64,000 nt of DNA from Aquilonibacter sp963703325 (GTDB lineage: Bacteria > Vulcanimicrobiota > Vulcanimicrobiia > Vulcanimicrobiales > Vulcanimicrobiaceae). The DNA lies in assembly GCA_963703325.1 (NCBI GenBank), contig OY969805.1:744001-808000 (forward strand), written 5' to 3'. Below the pieces are notes generated by a model. The model was given only the letters and a program-made list of their open reading frames with translations. It ran no database searches and had not been told where the DNA came from. Made by a program: the position numbers and the translations under genes. How positions within the stretch are numbered: the first letter of the stretch is position 1; each line of letters opens with the position of its first letter. Of this stretch, positions 8,563-18,314 are shown piece by piece.

Positions 8563-9660
8563 TTATCTGACGGCACAGGTTCCGATCTTCGGATTGGTTG
8601 CATGTGTTCCGCTCAGGGGCGCGACGGGGATGGACGCGAACGATCTCTGGTCGGTTTGCGGAAACGGCGTCGTTCCGGCGGGATAACAGCTCGATGCGAG
8701 CAGGAAGGCCATGACGTCGGCATACTGCTTGGGTGTGAGCGAGCCTGGATTCGAGAACGGCATGTTCTCGAAGACCGTCGTGCGCACGTCGTTTAGCGTC
8801 CAACCGTCGAACTTTGCGGTTTTCAAGAACTCCGTACCGGCAACTGCCGGACCCGCGGTCCCTTGAAGATCGGCGCCGTGACACTGCAGACAATATCGTG
8901 TGTAGACGATTTTTCCGGCACGAGCTTGAGCCGCCGTGTAGAGCGGCGGAACCGCCGGTACGCCTATCGCGACCTCACGCGTGCGCTCTCGTTTGCATGC
9001 CGAGGCGTGCACGGTGTAGAGCACGACCTCGTTACCGCGCACGCTAACCGAGCGCACGTCGAGATTCGTAGGGATCTGCGTCGCCGCGTCGGCCCGCGGC
9101 AGCGAAATATACACCAACTGCCCCGCAATCACGCCATATGCCGGCGAGCGCAAGGGCATCGCACAACCGTCGCTGCGCGTCGCTCCCGCCGGTACGGCCA
9201 GGTCGGTGTTTGCAAGCGCACCGCTGAGTCCGCCGAGAACGCCGTCCTGCGAAGGCCGCCCCACCGCGAGCGCAAGACTTGCGAGCGTGCGTGTGAGATC
9301 GGTTTGATAGTCTTCCATCTCGTGTTCGCCGATGGCATCCTTCAGATTTTCCTCTGCCTCGAGAAGGTTGACCTTCGCGCCTTCGACGGCGGGCTGCCAT
9401 CGCGGTGTTGCACGTTGATCGAGCATGCGATCGACAAGGCCAAGTGCACTACCGACCGCATTGAGGGCGCGTTTTGCCGCGCCCTGATACGCGGTTCGGC
9501 CGATTTCGTTTCCGTCCTCGATGCGCACGATCTCGGTCACCGCCGTTTGCACGTCGGCGAGTGCCGCGAGCGCGCTGCTGTGATCGTCGCGTGGCGCTTG
9601 CGCCCACGTTGCGCGCGTGAGCGTTAGCGCGAAGACGAGCAACGCGAGCATCGAGCGCAT
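8563..9660 (-). CDS. Secreted c-type cytochrome
   Basis: The 365-residue precursor has a signal peptide (first about 20 residues, cleavage near TWAQA). An unusual N-terminal half of about 220 residues follows, with helical stretches and a beta segment. The C-terminal monoheme cytochrome c domain has CLQCH at 257-261 and a distal Met in ENMPFSN. A strong ribosome-binding site precedes the ATG. The PQQ dehydrogenase gene is 13 bp upstream on the same strand, so the cytochrome is the likely electron acceptor of that enzyme in the periplasm. The N-terminal half has no family that I recognise. Confidence 0.85.
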   Translation of the reverse strand: MRSMLALLVFALTLTRATWAQAPRDDHSSALAALADVQTAVTEIVRIEDGNEIGRTAYQGAAKRALNAVGSALGLVDRMLDQRATPRWQPAVEGAKVNLLEAEENLKDAIGEHEMEDYQTDLTRTLASLALAVGRPSQDGVLGGLSGALANTDLAVPAGATRSDGCAMPLRSPAYGVIAGQLVYISLPRADAATQIPTNLDVRSVSVRGNEVVLYTVHASACKRERTREVAIGVPAVPPLYTAAQARAGKIVYTRYCLQCHGADLQGTAGPAVAGTEFLKTAKFDGWTLNDVRTTVFENMPFSNPGSLTPKQYADVMAFLLASSCYPAGTTPFPQTDQRSFASIPVAPLSGTHATNPKIGTCAVR

Positions 9661-9673
9661 CGAGGCCTTCCTT

Positions 9674-11317
9674 CTATGGCGTGGTGAACGCGGTGATGAC
9701 CGCCTTCACCGGATGCGTGTAGCTGCCTTCGAGCGTCGGCGCACCCTGTCCGAAACGCGGATCGGCGAAGTTGACGCCCGCCGGACCCGCTCCCACGACG
9801 ACGTACGGCTTACCGTCGAGTTCGTAGTAGCTCGCCGGCGCTTGGATCGTCAACCCCATCGGATAATGCCACAGCACATTTCCGGTCTTGGCATCGTAGG
9901 CCGTGAAGTCTCCGTTCACGCCCCCGGTAAACACGATGCCGCTCGAAAGCGAGAGTGCGCCACCGATCTGCGGAAACGCCAGGTGCTTACGCCACATGAA
10001 CTTTCCGGTGCTGATGTCGACGGCACTCATGTACCCGCTGCTCGGTCCGTAGAGTTTGGGAAACGCGCCACCGAGGTAGAACTGACCCGCGATGTACACC
10101 GCCGTTCCCGGCGATGTCCAGATACCGCATTGGTCAACGCTCGGGACGTAAAAGGCGTTGGTCTCCGGCAGATAACTCCCACCGTTGAATTCGACGCCAC
10201 CGTTGGTGTTGGGGCACGCGATATCGCCGGCCTTACTCGGCTGCGTGTTTTGCCCGCGCTGTGTGCTCACCGCGAGATGATAGACGACGTTGCCGGTTCC
10301 GGCATCGAGGACCCAGAAATTACCGCCCTTGTCGCCGGCGGCAACGAGATTCCGCGGCGACCCGCCGATAGTTCCGGTAAACAACACGGGCGGCATGGCG
10401 GGATCCCAATCGTGCGTGTCGTGCGGAATGAACTGGTGATACCACTTCATTTTCGGCTTGCTGCCGCTGATGTCGAGCGCGACCATCGAGTTGCTATACA
10501 GGTTCGCGCCGGCACGAATCGTTCCGAGGAAATCCGGCTGCGGGTTGCCGAGATCCGCGTAGAGCGTATTGGTCGACGGATCGATTGCGACGCCGCTCCA
10601 AATCGCCGCACCACCGCGCTTCCAAGAGTCACCGCTCCACGTGTTGTGACCTGGTTCGCCTGGTCCGGGCACGGTATACCAATCCCACAGGCGCTTGCCG
10701 GTCGCAGCATCGAAGGCGCTGAGGTAGCCCACGCCGCCCCAATCACCGTTCGAGGCGCCGAGCAGCAACATATTCCCGTACGGGACAGGTTGCATCGTGT
10801 AGAACGTGTTGCGTGGATCGTGGGCGGCAAGAACGTTCCAAACCAGCTTTCCGGTCGTTGCGTTGAGCGCGATCAGATGCCCGTCGAGCGTCGCCTCGTA
10901 GACATTCCCGCCGGACAGTGCGATGCCGCGATTTGCCGAGAACGCAATGACGTGCGGCTTGTAGGGAAAGTGCCACTTGATCGCACCGGTCTTCGCGTCG
11001 AGTGCGTAGACGTCGTTGTGCGACGACGTGACGTACATCGTGCCGTGCCAAACGATCGGCGAGACTTCGAGCGGCCCGCGCGCGTCCACGGTCGCGGACC
11101 ACGCCTTCCGTAACGTCGCCGCGCTAGCCGGGCTGATCTTGGCTGACGGCACGTATCGGTTGCCGCTGTAGCTGCGGGCCGGAAGTATCCAGTTCCCGTT
11201 GTCGGCCGCCGCACTTGCGTACGAGGCCGACGTCGGCCAGGCGTCCTGAGCTTCTAAACGAGGTGCCACAAGTAGGAAAAGCAGACCAATGATGACGATC
11301 GCAGATGCAATTCGCAT
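9674..11317 (-). CDS. PQQ-dependent (quinoprotein) dehydrogenase
   Basis: The 547-residue protein has a signal peptide and repeated beta-propeller blades with tryptophan-docking motifs of the type AxDAxTGKxxW (for example YALDAKTGAIKW, SAFDAATGKRLW, TAYDAKTGNVLW). This is the eight-bladed quinoprotein alcohol dehydrogenase fold. It would oxidise an alcohol or sugar in the periplasm with PQQ and pass electrons to the cytochrome encoded just downstream. GAAGGAGGGG is an excellent ribosome-binding site for the ATG. The substrate is undetermined and no PQQ biosynthesis genes are in the window. Confidence 0.88.
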   Translation of the reverse strand: MRIASAIVIIGLLFLLVAPRLEAQDAWPTSASYASAAADNGNWILPARSYSGNRYVPSAKISPASAATLRKAWSATVDARGPLEVSPIVWHGTMYVTSSHNDVYALDAKTGAIKWHFPYKPHVIAFSANRGIALSGGNVYEATLDGHLIALNATTGKLVWNVLAAHDPRNTFYTMQPVPYGNMLLLGASNGDWGGVGYLSAFDAATGKRLWDWYTVPGPGEPGHNTWSGDSWKRGGAAIWSGVAIDPSTNTLYADLGNPQPDFLGTIRAGANLYSNSMVALDISGSKPKMKWYHQFIPHDTHDWDPAMPPVLFTGTIGGSPRNLVAAGDKGGNFWVLDAGTGNVVYHLAVSTQRGQNTQPSKAGDIACPNTNGGVEFNGGSYLPETNAFYVPSVDQCGIWTSPGTAVYIAGQFYLGGAFPKLYGPSSGYMSAVDISTGKFMWRKHLAFPQIGGALSLSSGIVFTGGVNGDFTAYDAKTGNVLWHYPMGLTIQAPASYYELDGKPYVVVGAGPAGVNFADPRFGQGAPTLEGSYTHPVKAVITAFTTP

Positions 11318-11414
11318 AACCCCTCCTTCAGCCGGATCATCGTATCACCGAGGCGTGTCAAGGTGAATGCCGTGTCGGTCTACGCAGCGAGCGAGTAAGC
11401 CGACCATGGAGCCC

Positions 11415-12215
11415 TCACGGTGTGATGATCGCGCGCGCGACGGTTGCCGCCACACCGGCGATCACCGCATCCCGCCGTGCATCGCCGCCATGCGCGCCCG
11501 CAAGCATGACAACCACGACGACGGTTCGTCCGCTCAAGGACGCAACGCCGGCGTCGTTGGTCGCGATGTTCGTATCGTCTCCTCCCGAAACCGTACCCGG
11601 CACGTGCGCGAGCATCGCGCTCGGCGCAAACCCGGCTCGCAGCCGGCCCGGTGCGCTGCGCACGCCCGCGAGGTCGCGCAATAGCGTGGTTGTTGAGGCG
11701 GCCGTGAGCAACTTTCCTTGCGCGCAATCGCCGATCAGGCTCGCCAGCGCACTTGGTGTCGCGTAGCCCGCGCCGCCCGGTGCGAGAAAGATCGCCGGAT
11801 AGCCCAGCGTGCGGAGTTGGGCGTTGGCGGCTTCGCTTCCGCCCAGCATATCGAGCAGCGAGTCGGCTGCAATGTCGTCGTCGTTGTTGAGCATGCGTGA
11901 GACCAACCCGCGCGTATCCCGCGTCATCGTGAGATGTCCGGCATCAGCCGCGCGATACACGAGCACTGCGATCGGCAAATGCTGTACGCCGGCCATCGGC
12001 AGGTTCTCGTCGCCGTCCTGCACCGCGCTCACGCCGGTGGTCAAATCGACGATCGTCACGCCAAGCGTTCCGCCCAGCGCCTTTGCCCGTCCCACCGCGT
12101 CATCGAGACCTTGTTCAAAGACCGCGCGCTCCGAAATCGGTGCCGGGCTGGGCGTAAACAAGCCCGGTGGCGGCGTAAGCACGACCGGAATCGCCGCGAG
12201 CAGCCATGCGATCAT
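11415..12215 (-). CDS. Secreted class A beta-lactamase-like protein lacking catalytic residues
   Basis: The mature frame is 266 residues from ATG 12215, whose ATGA overlaps the stop of the M20 peptidase gene. An N-terminal hydrophobic signal (MIAWLLAAIPVVLT) precedes a fold resembling class A beta-lactamase/PBP-like serine hydrolases. Where the SxxK motif is expected the sequence is MAGVQHLPIAV (77-80 VQHL). The SDN region reads MLNNDDDIAADSLL, and KTG is replaced by HVPGTVSG. It therefore looks catalytically inactive and may bind a cell-wall or peptide ligand. It is the last gene of a four-gene coupled operon. Confidence 0.75.
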   Translation of the reverse strand: MIAWLLAAIPVVLTPPPGLFTPSPAPISERAVFEQGLDDAVGRAKALGGTLGVTIVDLTTGVSAVQDGDENLPMAGVQHLPIAVLVYRAADAGHLTMTRDTRGLVSRMLNNDDDIAADSLLDMLGGSEAANAQLRTLGYPAIFLAPGGAGYATPSALASLIGDCAQGKLLTAASTTTLLRDLAGVRSAPGRLRAGFAPSAMLAHVPGTVSGGDDTNIATNDAGVASLSGRTVVVVVMLAGAHGGDARRDAVIAGVAATVARAIITP

Positions 12216-13588
12216 GCGTTGGCGAGTTCGTCGTAGAGCGCCGTCATCGTTACGATGCCGCCGAAGAATTGCGACAGGTCGAATTTTTCGTTGGGCGCGT
12301 GGATGTGATCGTCGGGCAACCCGACACCGATCATCACCTGCGGGATTTTGAGAATGCGGTCGAAGCTCGCGACCGGACCGATCGAACCGCCGGTCCCAAT
12401 AAAGACGGGTACGGCGCCGAACCCGGCCTGCATCGCGCGGCCGGCCGCCTGCGCCGCGGGATGATCCCGCGAGAGCACAACCGCCGGGACGTCCCCCGCT
12501 GCATCGACCTCGACCCGCACGCCACGCGGTGCTGCAGCAAGAATGGCCTGCGTCACGATTTCGCGCACGCGCGCGGGCTCTTGCGAGCCGACCAACCGCG
12601 CCGAAATTTTTGCGCGCGCGAATGACGGGATGATCGTCTTGGCGCCGGGTCCCTGATAGCCGCCGTAGATGCCGTTGCACTCAAGAGTTGGGCGAAACCA
12701 GTTGCGCTCGAGCGCCGAGTGGCCGGCTTCACCAACCAGTTCCGGCACGCCGAGTTGCGCTGCTTCCCGCGCGTCATCGTAAGGAAGCGCAGCGATTTCT
12801 TCGCGCTCGCTCGCATCGAGTTCGGGCACTCCGTCGTAGAAGCCGGAAACGGTCACGCGTCCTTCCGCGTCTTTGAGGCCCGCGATGATCCGTGCGAGCG
12901 CTTCGATCGGATTGGCAAGGATCCCGCCGTAATAACCCGAGTGCGCGTCGTCGGCCGGACCGTGCACGGTGACTTCCCAGTGAACGAGACCGCGCACGCT
13001 CGTGGTAAGCGACGGCACGTCCTCGGAAAATACCGCGGTATCGCTGATCACCGCAACGTCGGCGTGAATGAGATCGCGATAACGCGCGAGCGCGCTCTCA
13101 AAGTTCGGCGAACCAATCTCCTCTTCGCCTTCAACGACGACCTTGACGTTGATCGGCAGATTACCGCGCGTACGCATGTGCGCTTCGATCGCAGCCAAAT
13201 GCATGAGCACTTGTCCCTTGTCGTCGACCGCACCGCGTCCATAGATCTTGCCGTCGCGAACGTGTCCCTCGAATGGCGGCGTCTCCCACAATTCCGCCGG
13301 ATCGGCCGGCTGCACGTCGTAGTGACCGTAGATCAACACCGTCGGCGCGCCCGGCGCTCCAAGCCACTCACCAAAGGCGAGCGGATTGCCGTCGGTTTCG
13401 AGTACCTTCGCATCCAACCCAATACCGCGCATACGCTCGACCAGCCGTTCGCAGCAGGCGCGCACGTCGCCGCGATGGGCGGGATCGGCGGACACGCTTG
13501 GAATAGCGATCCAGGCTTTGAGTTCGTCGAGGTATGCGTCGCGATGGGTGGTACAGTACGCCGCGAGGTCGTGGTCGATCGTCGTCAT
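12212..13588 (-). CDS. M20-family dipeptidase/metallopeptidase
   Basis: This 458-residue cytoplasmic enzyme has the M20 zinc-binding motifs: GHYDVQPADP (first His and general Asp), GRGAVDDKG (bridging Asp) and EGEEEIGSP (general base and metal Glu pair). GTGGSIGPVASF lies near the C terminus. It resembles the dipeptidases annotated as M20/M25/M40 (CNDP-like), which cleave short peptides. It overlaps the permease gene upstream and the beta-lactamase-like gene downstream by 4 bp each, so all are translated together. Processing of imported peptides or muropeptide fragments is inferred from context. Confidence 0.9.
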   Translation of the reverse strand: MTTIDHDLAAYCTTHRDAYLDELKAWIAIPSVSADPAHRGDVRACCERLVERMRGIGLDAKVLETDGNPLAFGEWLGAPGAPTVLIYGHYDVQPADPAELWETPPFEGHVRDGKIYGRGAVDDKGQVLMHLAAIEAHMRTRGNLPINVKVVVEGEEEIGSPNFESALARYRDLIHADVAVISDTAVFSEDVPSLTTSVRGLVHWEVTVHGPADDAHSGYYGGILANPIEALARIIAGLKDAEGRVTVSGFYDGVPELDASEREEIAALPYDDAREAAQLGVPELVGEAGHSALERNWFRPTLECNGIYGGYQGPGAKTIIPSFARAKISARLVGSQEPARVREIVTQAILAAAPRGVRVEVDAAGDVPAVVLSRDHPAAQAAGRAMQAGFGAVPVFIGTGGSIGPVASFDRILKIPQVMIGVGLPDDHIHAPNEKFDLSQFFGGIVTMTALYDELANA

Positions 13589-15576
13589 TGGGTGCTACCT
13601 GCCAAACTGATGTCAAGCGTGCGACCGCCGCGCTGAATTTCGAACGTGTGCGGTTTGCCGTCGTAGACACGCTGTTCGGTTTGGTAGGTTCCGTATTCCC
13701 ACCAAAACCGCCCATCGAGTTTTTGAACGACGTCGCCGGTACGCAGGCCCGCGTCATATGCCGGGCCGCCCGCGCGAACGTACGCCCGCATGTTCCCATC
13801 GACCGTCTTGAACACCGTATAAAGGTAGCCTGGAGTCTCGTTCGGCGCCACTGCGACGCCGCTCGCGAAGAGCGCGGCCGCACGAGGGTCGCTCGCCGCC
13901 CACGACGCGAGGCGCGCAGCGCCCTCGAGCGCGAGCCCTTGCGCCTGCGCGGCGGTAGGCGCCCCGGGCTCGACCGCGTGATCGTGCCATTCGTCGACGA
14001 TCCACCCGCCGCAGTCTTCCAAACGCACGCCGATGTCGAGATCCGTCCCTTCAATTAGCCTGAATGTCGTGGCGCTTACCAAGACGTAGGCGGCGAACGG
14101 TTTGGCGGAGCAGTCGCTCGCGTTGGGATCGCCGTGCCACGCGAAGACCAAGCTCGGTGCATGGTTGAGCGCGGTCATCACGCTCCGCGACGCGGCCAAC
14201 GCCAGGGGCGAACCGTCATTGTCGACCGCGATGTGCTGCGCCGCCGCGGCGGGGGCGTAGAATCCGCTCGCCGCCGCAAACGCCGGCGCGCCGAGTGACG
14301 CAAATGCGCGTACACCGAACAACTGCGGCGACGCGACCGCGACGATCGTCACCGCAAGCGTTGCGACCGTCACCTGGTAGGGCAACGTTCGTTTGCTGAT
14401 GGTGACGATCGCGGTCCCGGTGAAGTTTGCGACCCACACGTTGGCGGTATTGGTGGGATCGCAGACGTTTTGCACCTGCACGACCGCCATCACCGCGGCA
14501 ACCAGCACCAGCGGCGGAAGTGCGTGGGTCGCGAGCAGCACGGTAAAGACCGCGATTCCGACGCCGAACGGATTGAGTGGCCCGCGATAGAGCACGAGCG
14601 GACTACCCAGACCAAAGATCGCGATGTAGGCGATCGGATTGTTCGCCCATCCCTGCACGAGCGGAGCGAGCGCAGCCGTGAACTCCGGCGTCTTGGTGGC
14701 GGTGAGCAGCATCCCGATGCCGATGAACAGCAAGATCGCCGGCGCGACGTCCTCGACGCCGCGAATCGCGGCCGCGACGAGCGTCTCGATCGTGCGCGTA
14801 CCGCGGGTGACAATCGCGCCGAACAGCGCCGCAACGATGAAGGCGATTGTCGGATCGAGGTGGAGCGCGAAATAGAGCACGAGCGGCAGGATCGGCGTGA
14901 TGAGCGCGATCGCCGGGACGCGCGGCGCCGGGGGCTCATCCTCGTCGACTTGCACGGCCCAGGTTGCATAGTCGCGCGCGCGAGCAAGCGATACGACCGC
15001 GTAGACCACCAGCGCGGTCGCGTCGATCGCCGCGAGGATCACGGCGTAGTGCGTCATCTGTTGCGGGACGACGCCGAAGAGTTGCGTGTAGAACCGCCAA
15101 TTGGTCAAGTTGAAAATGAATCCGAGCGCGAAGGCCATCAAGAAGAGCGTCGACGCGATAACGCGAGGAACGCCGGTCGTCATCATGATCGGCAGCACGA
15201 TCGAGCCAACCATAATGACTGCGCCGAGCCCCGAGAGCGACGTGAAGAGCAGGGCGACGACTGCGCAAAGCACCAGCGCAACGACCAGCGGTGATTCGCC
15301 GCCGTATTCGGCGGCGAGATTCACCAACGCACGAGCGATACCGGTATCGAGCGTGACGCGGGCCAGCAGTGCGCCGAAGATGACCGTCACGTAGACCGGC
15401 GCAAGCGCGACCGCGCCGCCGGTGACGATCCCGCCGATCTGCAAAGGCGGCACCCCCGCCACCAACGCCATTGCAACTGCCATCACCGGCACCGCAACGA
15501 TCGCCGGCATGATCCTGCGATACATGAGCACGGCGCAAAGGAGAAATACCGCCAGAACGGCGAGCGCGACGATCAA
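13585..15576 (-). CDS. Inner-membrane permease with C-terminal PDZ domain (fusion)
   Basis: The 663-residue protein starts with about 430 residues of transmembrane helices of the ion-transporter/GntP-CitMHS-like type (MIVALAVLAVFLLCAVLMYR onward; GGIVTGGAVALAPVYV). An extracytoplasmic region of about 230 residues follows and ends in a PDZ-like module (GGPAYDAGLRTGDVVQKLDG). A transporter joined to a PDZ domain is unusual. The PDZ may bind a secreted partner such as the beta-lactamase-like or GH20 product. The ATGA overlaps on both sides (15573-15576 and 13585-13588) place it in the hexosaminidase operon. The transported substrate is unknown; amino sugars or peptides are suggested by context only. 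Confidence 0.75.
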   Translation of the reverse strand: MIVALAVLAVFLLCAVLMYRRIMPAIVAVPVMAVAMALVAGVPPLQIGGIVTGGAVALAPVYVTVIFGALLARVTLDTGIARALVNLAAEYGGESPLVVALVLCAVVALLFTSLSGLGAVIMVGSIVLPIMMTTGVPRVIASTLFLMAFALGFIFNLTNWRFYTQLFGVVPQQMTHYAVILAAIDATALVVYAVVSLARARDYATWAVQVDEDEPPAPRVPAIALITPILPLVLYFALHLDPTIAFIVAALFGAIVTRGTRTIETLVAAAIRGVEDVAPAILLFIGIGMLLTATKTPEFTAALAPLVQGWANNPIAYIAIFGLGSPLVLYRGPLNPFGVGIAVFTVLLATHALPPLVLVAAVMAVVQVQNVCDPTNTANVWVANFTGTAIVTISKRTLPYQVTVATLAVTIVAVASPQLFGVRAFASLGAPAFAAASGFYAPAAAAQHIAVDNDGSPLALAASRSVMTALNHAPSLVFAWHGDPNASDCSAKPFAAYVLVSATTFRLIEGTDLDIGVRLEDCGGWIVDEWHDHAVEPGAPTAAQAQGLALEGAARLASWAASDPRAAALFASGVAVAPNETPGYLYTVFKTVDGNMRAYVRAGGPAYDAGLRTGDVVQKLDGRFWWEYGTYQTEQRVYDGKPHTFEIQRGGRTLDISLAGSTQ

Positions 15577-17471
15577 GGAGTGATTCCGAGCGCGGTATCG
15601 AGCGGCGGCAAGGTTTTGTTTGGTACGTAGTCCTCGTACGTCACGCGATCGATGTCGTCAGCGCGGCGAATCGCGAGCTGCGCGTCGAGATGATAGCGCT
15701 CGAGATTGCTTGCAAGGTGATCTTCGCGGTTTTCGTAGCGCCATGCCGTGGCGTATTCGATCGCAAGGCGCTCGTCGGTATCGCGTTGCTCCCAAAACCA
15801 GTACTTGCACCAGTACAGGTCGCGGATCGCATCAGCCGGGTGCGCGGCCGCATCGGCATAATAATCGCGCACTTCGGGCGCAATTTGATAGCGGCGCCCA
15901 AGCGCATCGTAGCGCTGCGCGGCAAGCAGCATCACAGCCGCGGCGTTGGCGTGCAATGGTGGATGTGCCGCGATCATATCGGTCGCGACGTGTTCGGCAT
16001 CGAGCCGCAGCTGCCGTACGTCGACTTTTTCCATCGCGCTTGCGGCCGGCCCGAACGGATCTGCCCACGCCAGCATGTCTCCGAACTGCGGGAGCCGATC
16101 CGCAAGCGAACCGAGCAACACTTCGTCCTGCGCGTACCGCGGATCGTCGACTCCAAAGAACGAACTTGGGAAGTCCGCGGCAAATCCGTCGACACCGCTC
16201 CACGCGTCCGCCGCAGCGTAGATGACCGGATACCAGGTTGCTTCGAAGAGCGTCTCCCCGTCGTCGTGCCACACTGTCTCGAAGAGTCCGAGCACGTGGG
16301 CACGCTTACCATCATCGATAAACCGCTGTTCATTCGGCAGCGCAGCGGAAAGATTCGGGAAAATCCGGCTCCAATTGTTCGCGCCCGGCGCAACCATTTG
16401 TTGGAAGCCTCCGCCGGCGATCGTTTGGATGTACTTGTTATAGCTCGGTTCGACGCCATAGTGCCAGTTGACGATCACCGCCGTGCGCGGCAGCGACTTC
16501 ATGATCGAGGGATCGTTCTCGATGCCGTCATCCCAAAGCATGATCCGCGCCCCGGACGGTGCGATCAACGCGTTCATGTTGTTGATGTGCTGCGCGTAGA
16601 CGGCGCTTCGTCCGCCGTGGGCTGCGACGTACTCGGCGGTCGTGCCCTCTCCAAGCGTCGATGTCTCGTCGGACCCGATGTGGAAAAACGGCGGGTGCGG
16701 CACGGCAGCGAGTTCTTGTCCGATGACGCGTTTTAAGTACTCGGCCGCGAGCGTCGAGCCCGGATCGAGCAAGAACGCGTGCGGGAAGTCGGCCGCGCTC
16801 GCGTATTGCTCGAGGCGCAACGTGTTGTGCATGTGCGCGAACGTCTGCTGCTCGGGAATCAAGGCGACGTGATAACGCGCCGCATAGACACCGAGCGCAC
16901 GCAATTGCGCCGGCGTGATGCCGTCGGGCCAGGCCGGTAACGGATCGGTCGGCGAAGCGAAGACGTGCTCCATGTACGGTGAGTAGCCGTTCATCTTAAA
17001 TGCGGCGATCGTACGAATCCGCTCCTCGAAGTAGCGCATCGTCGGCAGTGGACCGCGCGAGACGTCGTCGGAGAGGATGCGCCAGGGCAGTGACGGTGCA
17101 TCACTGATCCGCACGCACGGCACCCGCCACGCGTTGCTTTGGCGCGCGGGCAACTGTATCAGCGTCATGACCGCGTAGAAGGCACCGTCCGAGTCCGCGC
17201 TCCGAATCGTGATGCCGTGCTTCGAGACGTCGAGCCGATACGCTTGCGGCGGCAGCGTACCGTCGCGAGCGAACCGCAACGGAGAATCGCTCCCTATCGC
17301 CACCAGCCCAATGCCCATTGCTTTCCAGCGCCGCTGCCATTGGTCGAGCGCGCCCGCATCGATACCGGCCGGTGCAGTGAGCGGCGGTGCAATCGAACAC
17401 GCTGCCGGCACAAGCGAAACGGGTCTCGGTATCACATGCAGTGTGAGCAGTGCGAGTAGCGGGGCAAACAT
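15573..17471 (-). CDS. Glycoside hydrolase family 20-like beta-N-acetylhexosaminidase
   Basis: The 632-residue protein has a short N-terminal hydrophobic signal, then a GH20b-type domain (VIPRPVSLVPA, AYRLDVSKHGITIRSADSDGAFYAVMTL) and a TIM barrel. The barrel carries the family's catalytic Asp-Glu pair in HIGSDET (D268-E269). It would release terminal GlcNAc or GalNAc from chitin, glycans or peptidoglycan fragments by substrate-assisted catalysis. It heads the operon with the permease-PDZ fusion, the M20 peptidase and the beta-lactamase homologue. Together with NagK/NanE it points to amino-sugar scavenging. It diverges from the FecR-like gene with only 24 bp between starts. Confidence 0.85.
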   Translation of the reverse strand: MFAPLLALLTLHVIPRPVSLVPAACSIAPPLTAPAGIDAGALDQWQRRWKAMGIGLVAIGSDSPLRFARDGTLPPQAYRLDVSKHGITIRSADSDGAFYAVMTLIQLPARQSNAWRVPCVRISDAPSLPWRILSDDVSRGPLPTMRYFEERIRTIAAFKMNGYSPYMEHVFASPTDPLPAWPDGITPAQLRALGVYAARYHVALIPEQQTFAHMHNTLRLEQYASAADFPHAFLLDPGSTLAAEYLKRVIGQELAAVPHPPFFHIGSDETSTLGEGTTAEYVAAHGGRSAVYAQHINNMNALIAPSGARIMLWDDGIENDPSIMKSLPRTAVIVNWHYGVEPSYNKYIQTIAGGGFQQMVAPGANNWSRIFPNLSAALPNEQRFIDDGKRAHVLGLFETVWHDDGETLFEATWYPVIYAAADAWSGVDGFAADFPSSFFGVDDPRYAQDEVLLGSLADRLPQFGDMLAWADPFGPAASAMEKVDVRQLRLDAEHVATDMIAAHPPLHANAAAVMLLAAQRYDALGRRYQIAPEVRDYYADAAAHPADAIRDLYWCKYWFWEQRDTDERLAIEYATAWRYENREDHLASNLERYHLDAQLAIRRADDIDRVTYEDYVPNKTLPPLDTALGITP

Positions 17472-17495
17472 ACAGGCGCGTTAAACTATTCCATC

Positions 17496-18314
17496 ATGAT
17501 GTCCTCGCGCTCGTTTGCTCTTGGCGCCGCATTGACGCTCGGCGCGGTCTTGTGTGCCTTTCCAGTCCGCGCCGCAAATGACAAAGAGCTGCAGAATATG
17601 CGCGGTGTCGTCAGCTACACGCGCGGCGGCGCCGCAACGCCGCTTGCGCCAAAAGCCAGCACCGTTCTCGATGACTCCGATTACGCGATCACCGGCGCGG
17701 ATTCGCTCGCGGCGATCGGGCTTCCTGACAGCTCGCGGGTGCTCGTTGGTTCGCAGAGCAAGGTCCAACTTGCAGCATTCGATCAAACGGACATCGCCCA
17801 CGCCAAGTTCGTCGTCGTCGGCAAGGTACGCTTCGTCGTGCAGCATCCGCGGGGCGCGAAGGCCGATTTTACGTTCGCTACTGCCACCGGGCAGGTAGCG
17901 GTACGCGGAACCGAAGGCGATATCGACGCGGAGGGCAACGATCTGACGGTCAACGTCTACGAGGTTTGTGACCCCGACTCGCCCGTCGAGGTGACGGCCG
18001 CGAACGGCAAGACATTCACCCTCGTTGCCGGTCAATCGCTCGCGGCACGTTTGGTCAACGGCGTGTTGCAGACGCAAGTGCAAGCGATCACGCAACAAAT
18101 GATCGATCGGTTTTCACCAGACTTCGGCGTGCCGACGAGTTGGGATGCAGCCAAAGGCGAGATCGTGAGCGCGGCTTCGAATCAGGCGTCGAATGCTGTA
18201 AATAGTGCTACCGGCGGCTACGGCGGCGAAGTAGCAAACGCTGTCGGCGGACTCTTCGCACACAAGAAGGCAACGCCGTCGCCGTCACCCGCGACGAGTT
18301 CCTGCTCGCACTAG
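17496..18314 (+). CDS. FecR-domain secreted protein
   Basis: The 272-residue protein has a signal peptide (to about CAFPVRAA) and a FecR-type beta domain. GRVTYTRGG-like GVVSYTRGGAAT opens it, and DDSDYAITGADSLAAIGLPDSSRVLVG and GQVAVRGTEGDID match FecR repeats. The C-terminal tail is Gly/Ala/Ser-rich and ends in SCSH. There is no N-terminal anti-sigma region or transmembrane anchor, so it is a periplasmic FecR-like protein rather than a classic iron-dicitrate sensor. TAAACT lies 8 nt before the first ATG and no Shine-Dalgarno sequence is visible, which suggests a leaderless transcript. ATG 17499 is an alternative start. Confidence 0.8.
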   Translation: MMSSRSFALGAALTLGAVLCAFPVRAANDKELQNMRGVVSYTRGGAATPLAPKASTVLDDSDYAITGADSLAAIGLPDSSRVLVGSQSKVQLAAFDQTDIAHAKFVVVGKVRFVVQHPRGAKADFTFATATGQVAVRGTEGDIDAEGNDLTVNVYEVCDPDSPVEVTAANGKTFTLVAGQSLAARLVNGVLQTQVQAITQQMIDRFSPDFGVPTSWDAAKGEIVSAASNQASNAVNSATGGYGGEVANAVGGLFAHKKATPSPSPATSSCSH

